A stretch of DNA of 64,000 nucleotides, taken from assembly GCF_003253735.1 (NCBI RefSeq), contig NZ_QKYW01000001.1, positions 806,001-870,000 of the forward strand. The letters are read 5' to 3'. Origin of the DNA: Pseudomonas sp. URMO17WK12:I2. GTDB taxonomy: Bacteria > Pseudomonadota > Gammaproteobacteria > Pseudomonadales > Pseudomonadaceae. The translations under genes and the position numbers were made by a program. Under the pieces are notes generated by a model. The model made no database searches. It saw only the letters and a program-made list of their open reading frames with translations, and had not been told where the DNA came from. Position 1 is the stretch's first letter, and every line of letters begins with the position of its first letter. Below, piece after piece: positions 19,879-28,220 of this stretch.

Positions 19879-21534
19879 ATGCCCCACTCGTCCCTTCGCC
19901 TGTCCACACGCAGCCTGCTTTACGCCAGTTACGCCTGCCTGCTGGCACTGATGCTGCTGATTGCCGGCGTCTCGCTGTACAACCTCACCACCGCCGATCG
20001 TGAGTTCTCGGCCTACATCGGTGGTATCGAGGCACGCGCCCGCATGGCCAGCAAGCTCAGCGAAGCGGTGAAGAGCCGGGCCATCGAGCTGCGCAATCTG
20101 GCGCTCAATACCGCGCCGGCAGGGCGCGAACCCAAGCGCGGCGCAATCGAAGCGCGCGAGAAGGCGGTGGACGATAGTCTGGCGGCGCTACGTCAGGCCA
20201 TCGCCAGCCATGCCGATGTATCTGCGCAGGATCGCGAAATAATGGCGCACATCGAAGCGCTCGAGGGGCGCTATAGCCCGGTGGCCCACACCATTGCCGA
20301 GCACCTGTTCAAGGGCGAGGATGCCGAGGCACTGCGCATGGTCAGCGAACAATGCACGCCGCTGCTCGAGGAGCTGACCGGGGTGATCGAACAATACCTG
20401 GCCCACACCACGGCGGTGGCCGATCAGCGGGTTGTCGACAACGAGGCGCACTATCAGCGCCAGCGCACTATTCTGCTGATCATCACCGCATCGAGTTTCA
20501 TCCTGGCTGCCGTGCTGGGCCACCTGATCAGCCGCTCCCTGCTGCGCGCCCTGGGTGCCGAACCCAATGACCTCAACCAGATCGCCCAGCGTGTCGCCGA
20601 GGGCGACCTGCGCGCTTCGGAAAAGCCCCATGCGGGTTCACAAAACAGCGTGCTCTCGGCATTGCAGCGCATGCAAGCGAACCTGCGCGAGGTTACTCAG
20701 GGTATCGACAGTTCCTCACGCACCGTTGCCCACTCCAGCCAGGAGCTGAGCGAGTCGAGCCTGCGCAATGCCGAGAGCGTTGCCCAGGCCCAGCGCGAGG
20801 TAGAGCACATCGTCACCGCGGTGCATGAAATGGCAGCAACGGTTCAGGATGTAGCGCGTAACGCCGAGTCCGCCGCGCAGGCGGCCGGCGAGGCAGATGA
20901 AGCCGCGCTGACCAGCCAGCACAAGGCCGGCCAGGCAGTAAATCTGATAGGAGAACTGGCGAAGGTGATCGACAGCTCCAGCGAGGCCATGGCGCGGTTG
21001 AAAACCGAAAGTACCAACATTGGCAGTGTGCTTGACGTGATCAAATCGGTGGCCGACCAGACCAACCTGTTGGCACTCAACGCCGCCATTGAAGCGGCCC
21101 GTGCCGGCGAGGCAGGCAGAGGCTTTGCCGTGGTTGCCGACGAAGTACGCAGCCTGGCGCGGCGTACCCAGCAAGCGACCGCCGAGATCGAGGGGCTGAT
21201 CGCCAGCTTGCAGTCGATTGCCGACGAAACGGCGGGCTACATGCAACGCTGCCAGGACTCCAGCAGCCAATCGGTAAGCGGGGTATCCGAAGCGGGTGAG
21301 GCAGTGGCGCGGATCGTGGCGATGATCGAGCGCATCAACGGCATGAACCAGCAGATCGCCACGGCGGCCGAGCAGCAGAGCGCGGTCGCCGAGGAAATCA
21401 GCCGCGGCGTGGTTTCGATGCGCGACAGCACCGAGCAATCCGCGGCGGCCTTTCAGCACGCCCAGCAGGAAAGCGAAAGCCTGGCACGGACCAGCGAGGC
21501 ACTGCGGCAGAACATCTCTCGCTTTCGTCTTTGA
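19879..21534 (+). CDS. Methyl-accepting chemotaxis protein
   Basis: 551 residues. A transmembrane helix at about 13-35 ([20 protein letters not shown]) is followed by a four-helix-bundle-type periplasmic sensor (to about 195). A second transmembrane helix ([21 protein letters not shown], about 195-215), a HAMP domain (about 215-270) and the long cytoplasmic signalling helix hairpin come next, with the highly conserved tip [20 protein letters not shown] and [14 protein letters not shown]. There is no C-terminal NWETF-type CheR tether. It couples an extracellular ligand to CheA/CheW. The short sensor domain suggests small ligands, identity unknown. ATG 19879 has AGGTG about 8 nt upstream. Confidence 0.94.
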   Translation: MPHSSLRLSTRSLLYASYACLLALMLLIAGVSLYNLTTADREFSAYIGGIEARARMASKLSEAVKSRAIELRNLALNTAPAGREPKRGAIEAREKAVDDSLAALRQAIASHADVSAQDREIMAHIEALEGRYSPVAHTIAEHLFKGEDAEALRMVSEQCTPLLEELTGVIEQYLAHTTAVADQRVVDNEAHYQRQRTILLIITASSFILAAVLGHLISRSLLRALGAEPNDLNQIAQRVAEGDLRASEKPHAGSQNSVLSALQRMQANLREVTQGIDSSSRTVAHSSQELSESSLRNAESVAQAQREVEHIVTAVHEMAATVQDVARNAESAAQAAGEADEAALTSQHKAGQAVNLIGELAKVIDSSSEAMARLKTESTNIGSVLDVIKSVADQTNLLALNAAIEAARAGEAGRGFAVVADEVRSLARRTQQATAEIEGLIASLQSIADETAGYMQRCQDSSSQSVSGVSEAGEAVARIVAMIERINGMNQQIATAAEQQSAVAEEISRGVVSMRDSTEQSAAAFQHAQQESESLARTSEALRQNISRFRL

Positions 21535-21591
21535 CGGACCTCAGCGCCGCCTGCGGCAAAACAGCCTGGCAGGCGGTCGCTTGCCCGCTGC

Positions 21592-22365
21592 TTACAGCTG
21601 GTCGCCCTTGAGGCCGGCGTAGAGGCGGGTCATTTCGTTGAGCTGGCGGAACATCGACTCGGCATTCACCGCCACGATGGTCGGCACGAACTCCTTGGAG
21701 GCAAACGCCTTGGTCGCGAACTGCCAGCGCGCGTCGGTCTTGCGCAGGGCGGCGGCGATTTGCTCGTTCGGCGCTCCGGCAGCCTGCAGCTCTTTCATGA
21801 TGTGATCGAACTCCTGTACCGACGCCTCGAAGTTGGCATCCAGGTTCGGCGCCTGCACGCCCCAGGCACGAGCCATGTAGAACATCGCGGTGCGCTGGGT
21901 GAGCACGCGGTTCCAGCCACTGCGGTTGATCGAGTGGGAAGCGGCGTCGCCATTGTGCTTCTCGAACAGGTCGGTGACGTGCTGGGTCTGCTTGACCAGC
22001 TCTTCGGCCTTGGCCAGCACGGCCGGAGCCTGGGCCTTGTCCGGTTTGGCGGTGACCATCGCCCGGTAGGCTGTCCAGATCACTTCGACCTGCGCCAGGC
22101 CGGCCTGCACTTCGCTGTTGGTCGGATGGGCCTTGAGCTTGGCGTGGTGGTCCTCGAACAGCGCGACGCTGGTATTGAGCTGCTTGGTGGCCTCATCGAC
22201 CTTCACGTCGGAGCCGATCATCATGTAGTCCTTGGCCATGATCTGTCCCAGGCTGCGCTGCAGGCCGGCCATGTTCATCGCTTCCAGCGGCGCCATTTCC
22301 GCCCAACTGGCGAAACTGATCAGGCCAAGGCCCAGCACCAGGGCCTGCATGCAACGTTTGATCAA
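21592..22365 (-). CDS. Stand-alone PilJ/NarX-type sensor domain protein (periplasmic)
   Basis: 257 residues from a TTG at 22365 preceded by GAGGAG at ideal 6-nt spacing; the first in-frame ATG (22350) has no such site. Residues 1-23 form a signal sequence (LIKRCMQALVLGLGLISFAS). The mature protein reads EMAPLEAMNMAGLQRSLGQI and resembles the type IV pili methyl-accepting transducer N-terminal domain (PilJ, found in NarX/NarQ nitrate sensors), repeated about twice. There is no second transmembrane helix or kinase or chemotaxis domain, so it is a free periplasmic protein. PilJ proteins of this kind near nitrite-reduction genes have been suggested to sense nitrate or nitrite; here that is inference from proximity to nirBD. 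Confidence 0.78.
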   Translation of the reverse strand: MIKRCMQALVLGLGLISFASWAEMAPLEAMNMAGLQRSLGQIMAKDYMMIGSDVKVDEATKQLNTSVALFEDHHAKLKAHPTNSEVQAGLAQVEVIWTAYRAMVTAKPDKAQAPAVLAKAEELVKQTQHVTDLFEKHNGDAASHSINRSGWNRVLTQRTAMFYMARAWGVQAPNLDANFEASVQEFDHIMKELQAAGAPNEQIAAALRKTDARWQFATKAFASKEFVPTIVAVNAESMFRQLNEMTRLYAGLKGDQL

Positions 22366-22455
22366 CTCTTGCTCCTCATGCGCAGCGGCGCTATCGGCTA
22401 AATAAGGGGTTCGTCGAGCAGCCTTGGCTGCCAGCTTTTCGACGCCAACAATGAG

Positions 22456-22471
22456 ATGGATTCTAATCCAT
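22456..22471. promoter_or_regulatory. Perfect palindrome, possible operator
   Basis: ATGGATT and AATCCAT are separated by CT (7-2-7). It lies about 91 nt upstream of the TTG start of the PilJ-type gene, a usual distance for an operator. No known regulator can be named. Confidence 0.4.
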
Positions 22472-22676
22472 ACGCCCACAACTGGCCTGCAGCAGATGGC
22501 TAAATGACAGCTGGACGGTCAGTCGGATTGGAGATTGGTGACAGCGGTCACATTACACCGTCGAACGCGACGCAGACACGCTGCCCCTGCAAAAGCCAAA
22601 TATGCCGGAAAGATAGCCGTGACTGGCGATCGCCAGGCGAACGACCAGGGGGCATGGAGGGGGAATGGACGGCTTC

Positions 22677-22700
22677 GTGCGCCTGCCGGGGCAGGCGCAC
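22677..22700 (-). terminator. Strong GC hairpin after terC
   Basis: Arms GTGCGCCTGC and GCAGGCGCAC with a 4-nt loop, starting 11 nt after the terC stop codon. No U-run follows on the minus strand. Confidence 0.65.
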
Positions 22701-22710
22701 GGAGCGGGTA

Positions 22711-23475
22711 TCACGAAGTGGTGTTGCTCTGCGCGTTGGCCTTGCGCTTGGCTCGCCGGGACAGCATGTTGAGGCCCTCGATAACGGCCGAGAAAGCCAT
22801 TGCCGCGTACAGGTAGCCCTTCGGCACGTGGGCACCGAAGCCCTCGGCGATCAACGTCATGCCGATCATGATCAGGAAGCCCAGCGCCAGCATCACCACG
22901 GTCGGATTCTTGTTGATGAAGCGCGCCAGCGGATCGGCAGCCAGCAGCATCACGGTCACGGCGGCGACCACGGCGACCACCATGATCGGCACGTGAGGCG
23001 TCATGCCCACGGCGGTGATGATGCTGTCGACCGAGAACACCAGGTCGAGCAGCAGGATCTGCACGATCACCGCCCCAAAGCCAACGGTGGCCGCACGGCC
23101 AACGAACATGTCGCCTTCGGGCTCCGGGTCCATGGCGTGGTGGATTTCCTTGGTGGCCTTCCACAACAGGAACAGGCCACCAGCGATCAGGATGATGTCC
23201 TTCCAGGAGAACGCCTGGCCGAACAGCTCGATCACCGGGTCGACCAGCTTGACGATCCACGCCACGGTGCCCAGCAGGGCCAGGCGCAGGACCAGTGCCG
23301 CGCCGATACCGAGGCGCCGCGCCTTGGAGCGTTGATGCTCGGGCAGCTTGTTGGTGAGGATGGAAATGAAGATCAGGTTGTCGATGCCCAGTACCACTTC
23401 CATGACCACCAGGGTGGCCAGTGCGACCCAGGCAGCGGGGTCGCTCGTCAATTGCAGGATATAGTCCACGATCAC
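22711..23475 (-). CDS. TerC-family integral membrane protein
   Basis: 254 residues, about seven transmembrane helices. Conserved acidic motifs of the TerC fold are visible: [11 protein letters not shown] in the second helix and [14 protein letters not shown] further on, each with an Asp expected to bind metal. Starts with GTG at 23475 (a second GTG at 23469). TerC proteins are linked to tellurite resistance and, in several bacteria, to Mn2+ export during metalation of secreted enzymes. The substrate here is not known. It is the last gene of the minus-strand set after nirD, but 237 nt separate them, so it is probably transcribed alone. No manganese riboswitch motif is seen in that gap. Confidence 0.88.
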   Translation of the reverse strand: MIVDYILQLTSDPAAWVALATLVVMEVVLGIDNLIFISILTNKLPEHQRSKARRLGIGAALVLRLALLGTVAWIVKLVDPVIELFGQAFSWKDIILIAGGLFLLWKATKEIHHAMDPEPEGDMFVGRAATVGFGAVIVQILLLDLVFSVDSIITAVGMTPHVPIMVVAVVAAVTVMLLAADPLARFINKNPTVVMLALGFLIMIGMTLIAEGFGAHVPKGYLYAAMAFSAVIEGLNMLSRRAKRKANAQSNTTS

Positions 23476-23712
23476 GCACTTTATGGCTGAACAGAAGGCG
23501 CATTCTGTGCTTTTGCCATAACGGCGAATATGACAATTTGCGACAAACTATTTCCCCTTGTTACAGAGCTGGAGCACCCGCAAGACGGGCCTTTGCGCCT
23601 GTCCAGGCAGCCGACGAACGACGCTGACAAGGAATGAACCGCCGGTGCGATATCACGATCCATTGCGATCGCCTGTACCGGTCTCATGCCAGGTTGTGCA
23701 CGCCACCGACCG

Positions 23713-24093
23713 TCAGCCCGCCTGGCCAATCTCCACGGTGTCGCCATTGAGACGCACAGGCCACACGCGCAGGCGCTGCTCCGGGTACTCCAGGCAGGAG
23801 CCGTCGCGCAGGCGGAAATGCTGTTTGTAGAGCGGCGAGGCGATCACCAGGTCGCCCTTGATCTGGCCGATCAGGCCGCGGCCGATCACGTTGGCACCGG
23901 ATTTCGGGTCACGGTTCTCCACCGCGAACAACTGCTCGCCGGCTTCACTGTCCGGCAGATGGAACAGGGCGATCTGCGCCCCATCGAGCCAGGCCACCAC
24001 GCCGGAGTTGGCGACCAGGTCGGCGCTGCGGCACAGCGGTTGCCATTCGGTGGCGGGAAGCGATTGGGCACGCACGGCGTTGGACTGGCTCAT
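23713..24093 (-). CDS. nirD: Nitrite reductase (NADH) small subunit NirD
   Basis: 126 residues, starting at an ATG overlapping the nirB stop (ATGA). It has the Rieske-like NirD fold with VENRDPKSGANVIGRGL and a final region RDGSCLEYPEQRLRVWPV, but lacks the Cys/His ligands of a true Rieske cluster, as is usual for NirD. It supports NirB in the reduction of nitrite to ammonium in the cytoplasm. Translational coupling indicates a fixed NirB:NirD complex. Confidence 0.94.
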   Translation of the reverse strand: MSQSNAVRAQSLPATEWQPLCRSADLVANSGVVAWLDGAQIALFHLPDSEAGEQLFAVENRDPKSGANVIGRGLIGQIKGDLVIASPLYKQHFRLRDGSCLEYPEQRLRVWPVRLNGDTVEIGQAG

Positions 24094-26651
24094 CAGAGCA
24101 CCTCCTCGGTAACGGGAATCAGGTGGAGTTCGCTGGCGGTAATCGGGCGGCGCTGGCCGCGCTCTTTCACGAAATGGATGTCCGGGTCGCCGCGCTTGTC
24201 GTTGACGAAGGTGCGGAAGCGCTTGAGCTTCTCCGGATCGTTGAGGGCGCCCGCCCATTCGCATTCGTAGCGGTCGACCACCAGTTGCATCTGCGCCTCC
24301 AGCTCGGCGGCCAGGTTCAGGCTGTCGTCGAGGATTACCGCCTTGAGGTAATCCAGGCCGCCGTCCAGCGACTCGCGCCATACCGACGTGCGCTGCAGCT
24401 TGTCAGCGGTGCGGATGTAAAACATCAGCACGCGGTCGATGGTGCGGATCAGCGCCTCGTCATCCAGGTCGGTGGCCAGCAGCTCGGCGTGCCGCGGGCG
24501 CATGCCGCCATTGCCGCACACGTAAAGGTTCCAGCCCTTGTCGGTGGCGATCACGCCGATGTCCTTGCTCTGCGCCTCGGCGCACTCACGGGTGCAGCCG
24601 CTGACCGCGAACTTGATCTTGTGGGGCGCGCGCAGGCCCTTGTAACGGTCCTCCAGGCGCAAAGCCATGCCGACGCTGTCCTGCACGCCGTAGCGGCACC
24701 AGGTGCTGCCCACGCAGGACTTCACGGTACGCAGCGACTTGCCGTAGGCATGCCCGGTCTCGAAGCCGGCGGCGATCAGCTCGCTCCAGATCTCCGGTAA
24801 CTCGTGCAGCTGCGCGCCGAACAGGTCGATGCGCTGGCCGCCGGTGATCTTGGTGTAGAGGTCGTATTTCTTCGCCACCGCGCCGATGGCGATCAGCCCG
24901 TCTGGGGTGATCTCGCCGCCGGGAATACGCGGTACCACCGAGTAGGTGCCGTTCTTCTGCATGTTGGCCATGAAGGTGTCGTTGGTGTCCTGCAGCGGGA
25001 TCAGCGCCGGGTCGGTGATCGGCTGGTTCCAGCAGGAGGCGAGGATCGAACCGACTGCCGGCTTGCAGATATCGCAGCCGGTGTGGCCGCGACCGTGCTT
25101 GGCGAGCAGTTCCTCGAAACTGAGCACACCCTCCACGCGAACGATGGCGTACAGCTCCTGGCGGGTATGCGCGAAGTGTTCGCAGAGGCTCTTGTCCACC
25201 GCCACGCCACGGGCGCTCAGCTCGTGCTCGAAGACCTGCTTGAGCAAGGCGCTGCAGCCGCCGCAGCCGCTGCCGGCCTTGGTGATGGCCTTGAGCTCGC
25301 CAAGATCGGTGATGCCGGCGTCGACCTGGCAGCACACCGCGCCCTTGCTGACGTTGTGGCAGGAGCAGAGGGTCGCGGTATCCGGCAGTGCATCAGCGCC
25401 CAGGGTCGGCGCACCGTCGGACAACGGCAGGATCAGGCTGGAGGGATCGGCCGGCAGCTTGATGCCATTTTGGGCGTACTGCAGCAAGGTGTCGTAATAG
25501 CTGTTGTCGCCGACCAGTACCGCGCCGATCACGTGTTGGCCGTCCGGAGAGACCACCAGGCGGCGGTAGCTGGCGCCCGCTTCATCGATGTAGCGGTAGC
25601 TTTTGGCGCCCGGCGTGGCGGCGTGGGCATCGCCGATGGAACCGACGTCGACGCCAAGCAGCTTGAGCTTGGTCGACATGTCGGCACCGGTAAACGGTTC
25701 ATGGGGCGCGCCAGCCAGCTGTGCGGCAACATTGCGAGCCATCGAATAGCCCGGTGCGACCAGACCGAAGACCATGCCGTTCCAGGACGCGCACTCGCCG
25801 ATGGCATAAATGCACGGGTCACTGCTGCGGCAATCGTTGTCGACCACCACGCCACCGCGCGGTGCTACGTCCAGGCCCGCGGCGCGGCCCAGCGCATCCT
25901 GCGGGCGAATCCCGGCGGAAAACACGATCAGGTCGGTTTCCAAGAATTCACCATCGTTGAACTTCATGCGGTAGGCGTATTCCTCACCGATGACGATCTC
26001 CTGAGAGGCGCGCGACAGGTGCACACCAACGCCAAGGGCCTCGATACGTGCCCGCAATGCATCGCCGCCGTCGGCATCCAGCTGCACAGGCATCAGGCGT
26101 GGCGCGAACTCCACCACGTGAGCTTCCAGGCCCAGGGACTTGAGGGCATTGGCTGCTTCCAGACCGAGCAGACCGCCGCCGACCACCACACCACGCCGGG
26201 CTTTGGTCGCTGCGGCGCGGATGGCGTCGAGGTCGTCCAGGGTGCGGTAGACCAGGCGCGAATTGCCCTCGGCGCCCGGAATCGGCGGCACGAATGGATA
26301 GGAGCCGGTGGCCAGCACCAGGCGGTCGTAGCCGCGACGCCCGAGGCTGGTGACGATTTCGCGCTTGTCGCGGTCGAGCTCCAGCACCTGCTCGCCTAGG
26401 TGCAGATGGACACCGTTGCGGGCGTACAGATCAGGCTCGCCGAGGGCCAGGGCTTCGGCGTCCTTGCCGGAGAAGTACTCGGACAGGTGCACACGGTCGT
26501 AGGCGCGCTGACGCTCCTCGCCATATACATGCACCTGATAGCGATGCAGGGCGCCGCTGGCGATCAGCTGCTCGACGCAGTGGTGGCCGACCATGCCGTT
26601 GCCGATGACGATCAGGGTCTCGCGCTTGATCGATGTGACGATGGAGTTCAT
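24093..26651 (-). CDS. nirB: Nitrite reductase (NADH) large subunit NirB
   Basis: 852 residues from ATG 26651 (AGGGCAGG just upstream; a longer frame to 26684 is unlikely). Domains in order: an FAD/NAD(P)-binding reductase (residues about 10-310, VIGNGMVGHHCVEQL, ATGSYPFVPPIPG), a [2Fe-2S] BFD domain (CSCHNVSKGAVCC with SGCGGCSALL), a second BFD-like module (HTGCDICKPAVGSI), then the siroheme/[4Fe-4S] reductase half (CVGSTWCRYGVQDS and CTRECAEAQ). It reduces nitrite to ammonium with NADH, the assimilatory step after nitrate reductase. The nitrate reductase and nitrate transporter genes are not adjacent here. Expression is likely under RpoN plus leader attenuation (see 26688-26729 and 26811-26826). 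Confidence 0.95.
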   Translation of the reverse strand: MNSIVTSIKRETLIVIGNGMVGHHCVEQLIASGALHRYQVHVYGEERQRAYDRVHLSEYFSGKDAEALALGEPDLYARNGVHLHLGEQVLELDRDKREIVTSLGRRGYDRLVLATGSYPFVPPIPGAEGNSRLVYRTLDDLDAIRAAATKARRGVVVGGGLLGLEAANALKSLGLEAHVVEFAPRLMPVQLDADGGDALRARIEALGVGVHLSRASQEIVIGEEYAYRMKFNDGEFLETDLIVFSAGIRPQDALGRAAGLDVAPRGGVVVDNDCRSSDPCIYAIGECASWNGMVFGLVAPGYSMARNVAAQLAGAPHEPFTGADMSTKLKLLGVDVGSIGDAHAATPGAKSYRYIDEAGASYRRLVVSPDGQHVIGAVLVGDNSYYDTLLQYAQNGIKLPADPSSLILPLSDGAPTLGADALPDTATLCSCHNVSKGAVCCQVDAGITDLGELKAITKAGSGCGGCSALLKQVFEHELSARGVAVDKSLCEHFAHTRQELYAIVRVEGVLSFEELLAKHGRGHTGCDICKPAVGSILASCWNQPITDPALIPLQDTNDTFMANMQKNGTYSVVPRIPGGEITPDGLIAIGAVAKKYDLYTKITGGQRIDLFGAQLHELPEIWSELIAAGFETGHAYGKSLRTVKSCVGSTWCRYGVQDSVGMALRLEDRYKGLRAPHKIKFAVSGCTRECAEAQSKDIGVIATDKGWNLYVCGNGGMRPRHAELLATDLDDEALIRTIDRVLMFYIRTADKLQRTSVWRESLDGGLDYLKAVILDDSLNLAAELEAQMQLVVDRYECEWAGALNDPEKLKRFRTFVNDKRGDPDIHFVKERGQRRPITASELHLIPVTEEVL

Positions 26652-26687
26652 AGCCTGCCCTCTGTCTGCTGCCTGTTTCTGCAACGC

Positions 26688-26729
26688 AAAAAAAGACGCC
26701 TGGAGCTGTTGTCAGCTTCAGGCGTCTTT
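26688..26729 (-). terminator. Leader terminator (attenuator) in front of nirB
   Basis: On the minus strand, arms AAAGACGCC and GGCGTCTTT with an inner AGCTG / CAGCT stem are followed by a run of seven T. This is a textbook intrinsic terminator sited 37 nt before the nirB ATG and after its promoter, so it must be read through for nirBD to be expressed. NasT/NasR-type ANTAR antiterminators are known to act on leaders of this kind in assimilatory nitrate/nitrite operons. Confidence 0.85.
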
Positions 26730-26759
26730 GCCTTGGATTCGGTCATGTGGGGTGAGCAT

Positions 26760-26796
26760 CAGGTCATGGCCTGGTCACCGGCCCCATCGGGATGGG
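26760..26796 (-). promoter_or_regulatory. Two small hairpins in the nirB leader, candidate antiterminator target
   Basis: Upstream of the terminator are CCCAT / ATGGG with a 4-nt loop (26783-26796) and CAGG / CCTG with a 6-nt loop (26760-26773). The arrangement is reminiscent of a paired-hairpin ANTAR target, but neither loop fits the A1/G4 hexaloop rule clearly, so the assignment is tentative. Confidence 0.3.
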
Positions 26797-26810
26797 TGCA
26801 CAGGGTCGAT

Positions 26811-26826
26811 AGCAGGTTGCATGCCA
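26811..26826 (-). promoter_or_regulatory. Sigma-54 promoter of nirBD
   Basis: The minus-strand sequence TGGCATGCAACCTGCT fits the RpoN consensus TGGCAC-N5-TTGCW with GG and GC exactly 10 nt apart (two mismatches). Transcription would start about 12 nt beyond the GC, giving a leader of roughly 150 nt that contains the terminator described above. Confidence 0.75.
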
Positions 26827-26829
26827 GGG

Positions 26830-27160
26830 CTTTGAAAATACCGGAATGGCTAGTAAAACCGGGCTTGGCGGGCACCCACATGGCAGGATGGTTGGCGCAG
26901 GATACGAACCAGAATGAGGCAAGGAGCCCTGAAACTCACCATTTCGAGGCAGCGGGGATGGGTTTCGAAGTGAAAGGGTGATGAGCGAATGAAGCGCCTC
27001 ACATTGCGTGAGCGGGCCACGCCCGCAAAGTCACGGTCATGGCCCGTTCCCAGCGAGTACGTTGACACCGCAGGATGGGGCAGGCCGCGCAGGTACAACC
27101 CATCAACCCCGATGGGTTACACCCGGCCTACGACTCCCACTCAGCAGCGCCGTGCGCGCC
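26830..27160. other. Gap between the nirB promoter and the RIO kinase gene
   Basis: Together with the leader this makes 509 gene-free bases (26652-27160). It contains one REP palindrome (27008-27052) and should hold an NtrC-type enhancer site for the sigma-54 promoter, but I could not identify one. Confidence 0.45.
27008..27052. repeat. REP palindrome (copy 2)
   Basis: Imperfect inverted repeat sharing AGCGGGCCA and TGGCCCGTTCCCA with the copies at 3270 and 53143. It lies downstream of the RIO kinase stop codon. Confidence 0.8.
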
Positions 27161-28048
27161 TCACCGCTCCCAGGGCGGAGGCGGCTCCTGATCCTTGGGT
27201 TCGTCGTCGGCACTGAGCGCGGCCTGGCGGCGCGCTTCATCGGCCAGCGCGGCCTTGATCTCGCGCATTACCGCGTCGATGTCGGCCTCTTCCTCGGGGT
27301 CATCGAATTCACCCGTCAGCACGCTTTGCGGGGTCAGCTTGCCGTCTTCATAGAGCGCCCACATTTCCTTGGCGTACTTGGTGAACTTGAGCTCGGGGGC
27401 GAACTGGCCGAAATAGGCGGACATGTTGCCCACGTCACGCTCGAGCATCTTGAAGGCATGGTTGTTACCGGCTGCATCCACCGCCTGGGGCAGGTCGATG
27501 ATCACCGGGCCTTCCGGGCCGAGCAGTACGTTGAATTCCGACAGGTCGCCATGCACCAGCCCGGCGCAGAGCATCTTGACGATCTCTTCGATCATGAATG
27601 CGTGGAATTCACGGGCGTCGTCGGGGTGCAGGTCGACGTCGTTGAGGCGCGGCGCTACGCCGCCCTCGCCGTCGGTAACCAGTTCCATGAGCAGTACGCC
27701 CTCGAGAAAGTCGAAGGGTTTGGGCACCCGAACGCCGGCGTTGGCCAGGCGAAACAGCGCCGCCACCTCGGCGTTCTGCCAGTTCTCTTCCTGGTTCTTG
27801 CGCCCGTGCTTGGAGCCTTTGGCCATGGCTCGGGCGTCGCGGCTATTGCGTACCTTGCGGCCCTCCTGATACTCGGCGGCCTGGCGGAAACCCCGCTTGT
27901 TGGCTTCCTTGTAGACCTTGGCGCAACGCAACTCGGTACCGCAACGCACCACATAGACCGCTGCTTCCTTGCCGCTCATCAAAGGGCGAACCACCTCATC
28001 CACCAGGCCGTCCTCGACCAGGGGCTCAATGCGTTTTGGCGTCTTCAT
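27161..28048 (-). CDS. RIO-family atypical serine protein kinase
   Basis: 295 residues. The nucleotide-binding loop MSGKEAAVYVVR with the Lys in CAKVYKEANKR, the catalytic loop VHGDLSEFNVLL and the metal-binding loop IIDLPQAV identify a RIO1-type kinase fold. The C-terminus is acidic, with a proline-rich tail ending PPPPWER. Bacterial RIO kinases are widespread in Pseudomonas but their substrates are unsettled; a ribosome- or stress-related role is assumed by analogy with RIO proteins of other domains. It is transcribed towards nirBD but separated from it by more than 500 nt and a REP element, so is probably independent. Confidence 0.93.
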   Translation of the reverse strand: MKTPKRIEPLVEDGLVDEVVRPLMSGKEAAVYVVRCGTELRCAKVYKEANKRGFRQAAEYQEGRKVRNSRDARAMAKGSKHGRKNQEENWQNAEVAALFRLANAGVRVPKPFDFLEGVLLMELVTDGEGGVAPRLNDVDLHPDDAREFHAFMIEEIVKMLCAGLVHGDLSEFNVLLGPEGPVIIDLPQAVDAAGNNHAFKMLERDVGNMSAYFGQFAPELKFTKYAKEMWALYEDGKLTPQSVLTGEFDDPEEEADIDAVMREIKAALADEARRQAALSADDEPKDQEPPPPWER

Positions 28049-28220
28049 CAGCTTTTATCAGGGTCCTCAGTGGTCTATGCGGCCCTTTTATACGGCAATC
28101 CTGGGGCAGCGCACAGCCCATGGGGAAAATGCTCAGGCCAATGCAGTTTGAAAGCGTGATCGGCACTGGCGTACAGGCCCGTCGATACCGACAATCCAGA
28201 TACCGTTACAGGAGATGAAC

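Larger units (their letters stand above)
22366..22710. other. Intergenic region upstream of the PilJ-type gene
   Basis: A 345-base gap. It holds the perfect palindrome 22456-22471 and the hairpin ending the terC transcript (22677-22700). I see no small gene or RNA. Confidence 0.5.

Noticed and set aside
23476..23712. Manganese (yybP-ykoY) riboswitch upstream of terC
   Set aside because: Some TerC-family genes carry this switch, and AAGGGGAAATAG appears in the gap, but the conserved core is not matched.
24804..26399. 531-codon open frame opposite nirB
   Set aside because: Same reason: nirB has full domain support and the antisense product has low-complexity composition without motifs.
26760..26796. 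A definite ANTAR paired-hairpin site in the nirB leader
   Set aside because: The hairpins exist but their loops do not fit the A1/G4 hexaloop rule, so it is listed only as a low-confidence feature.
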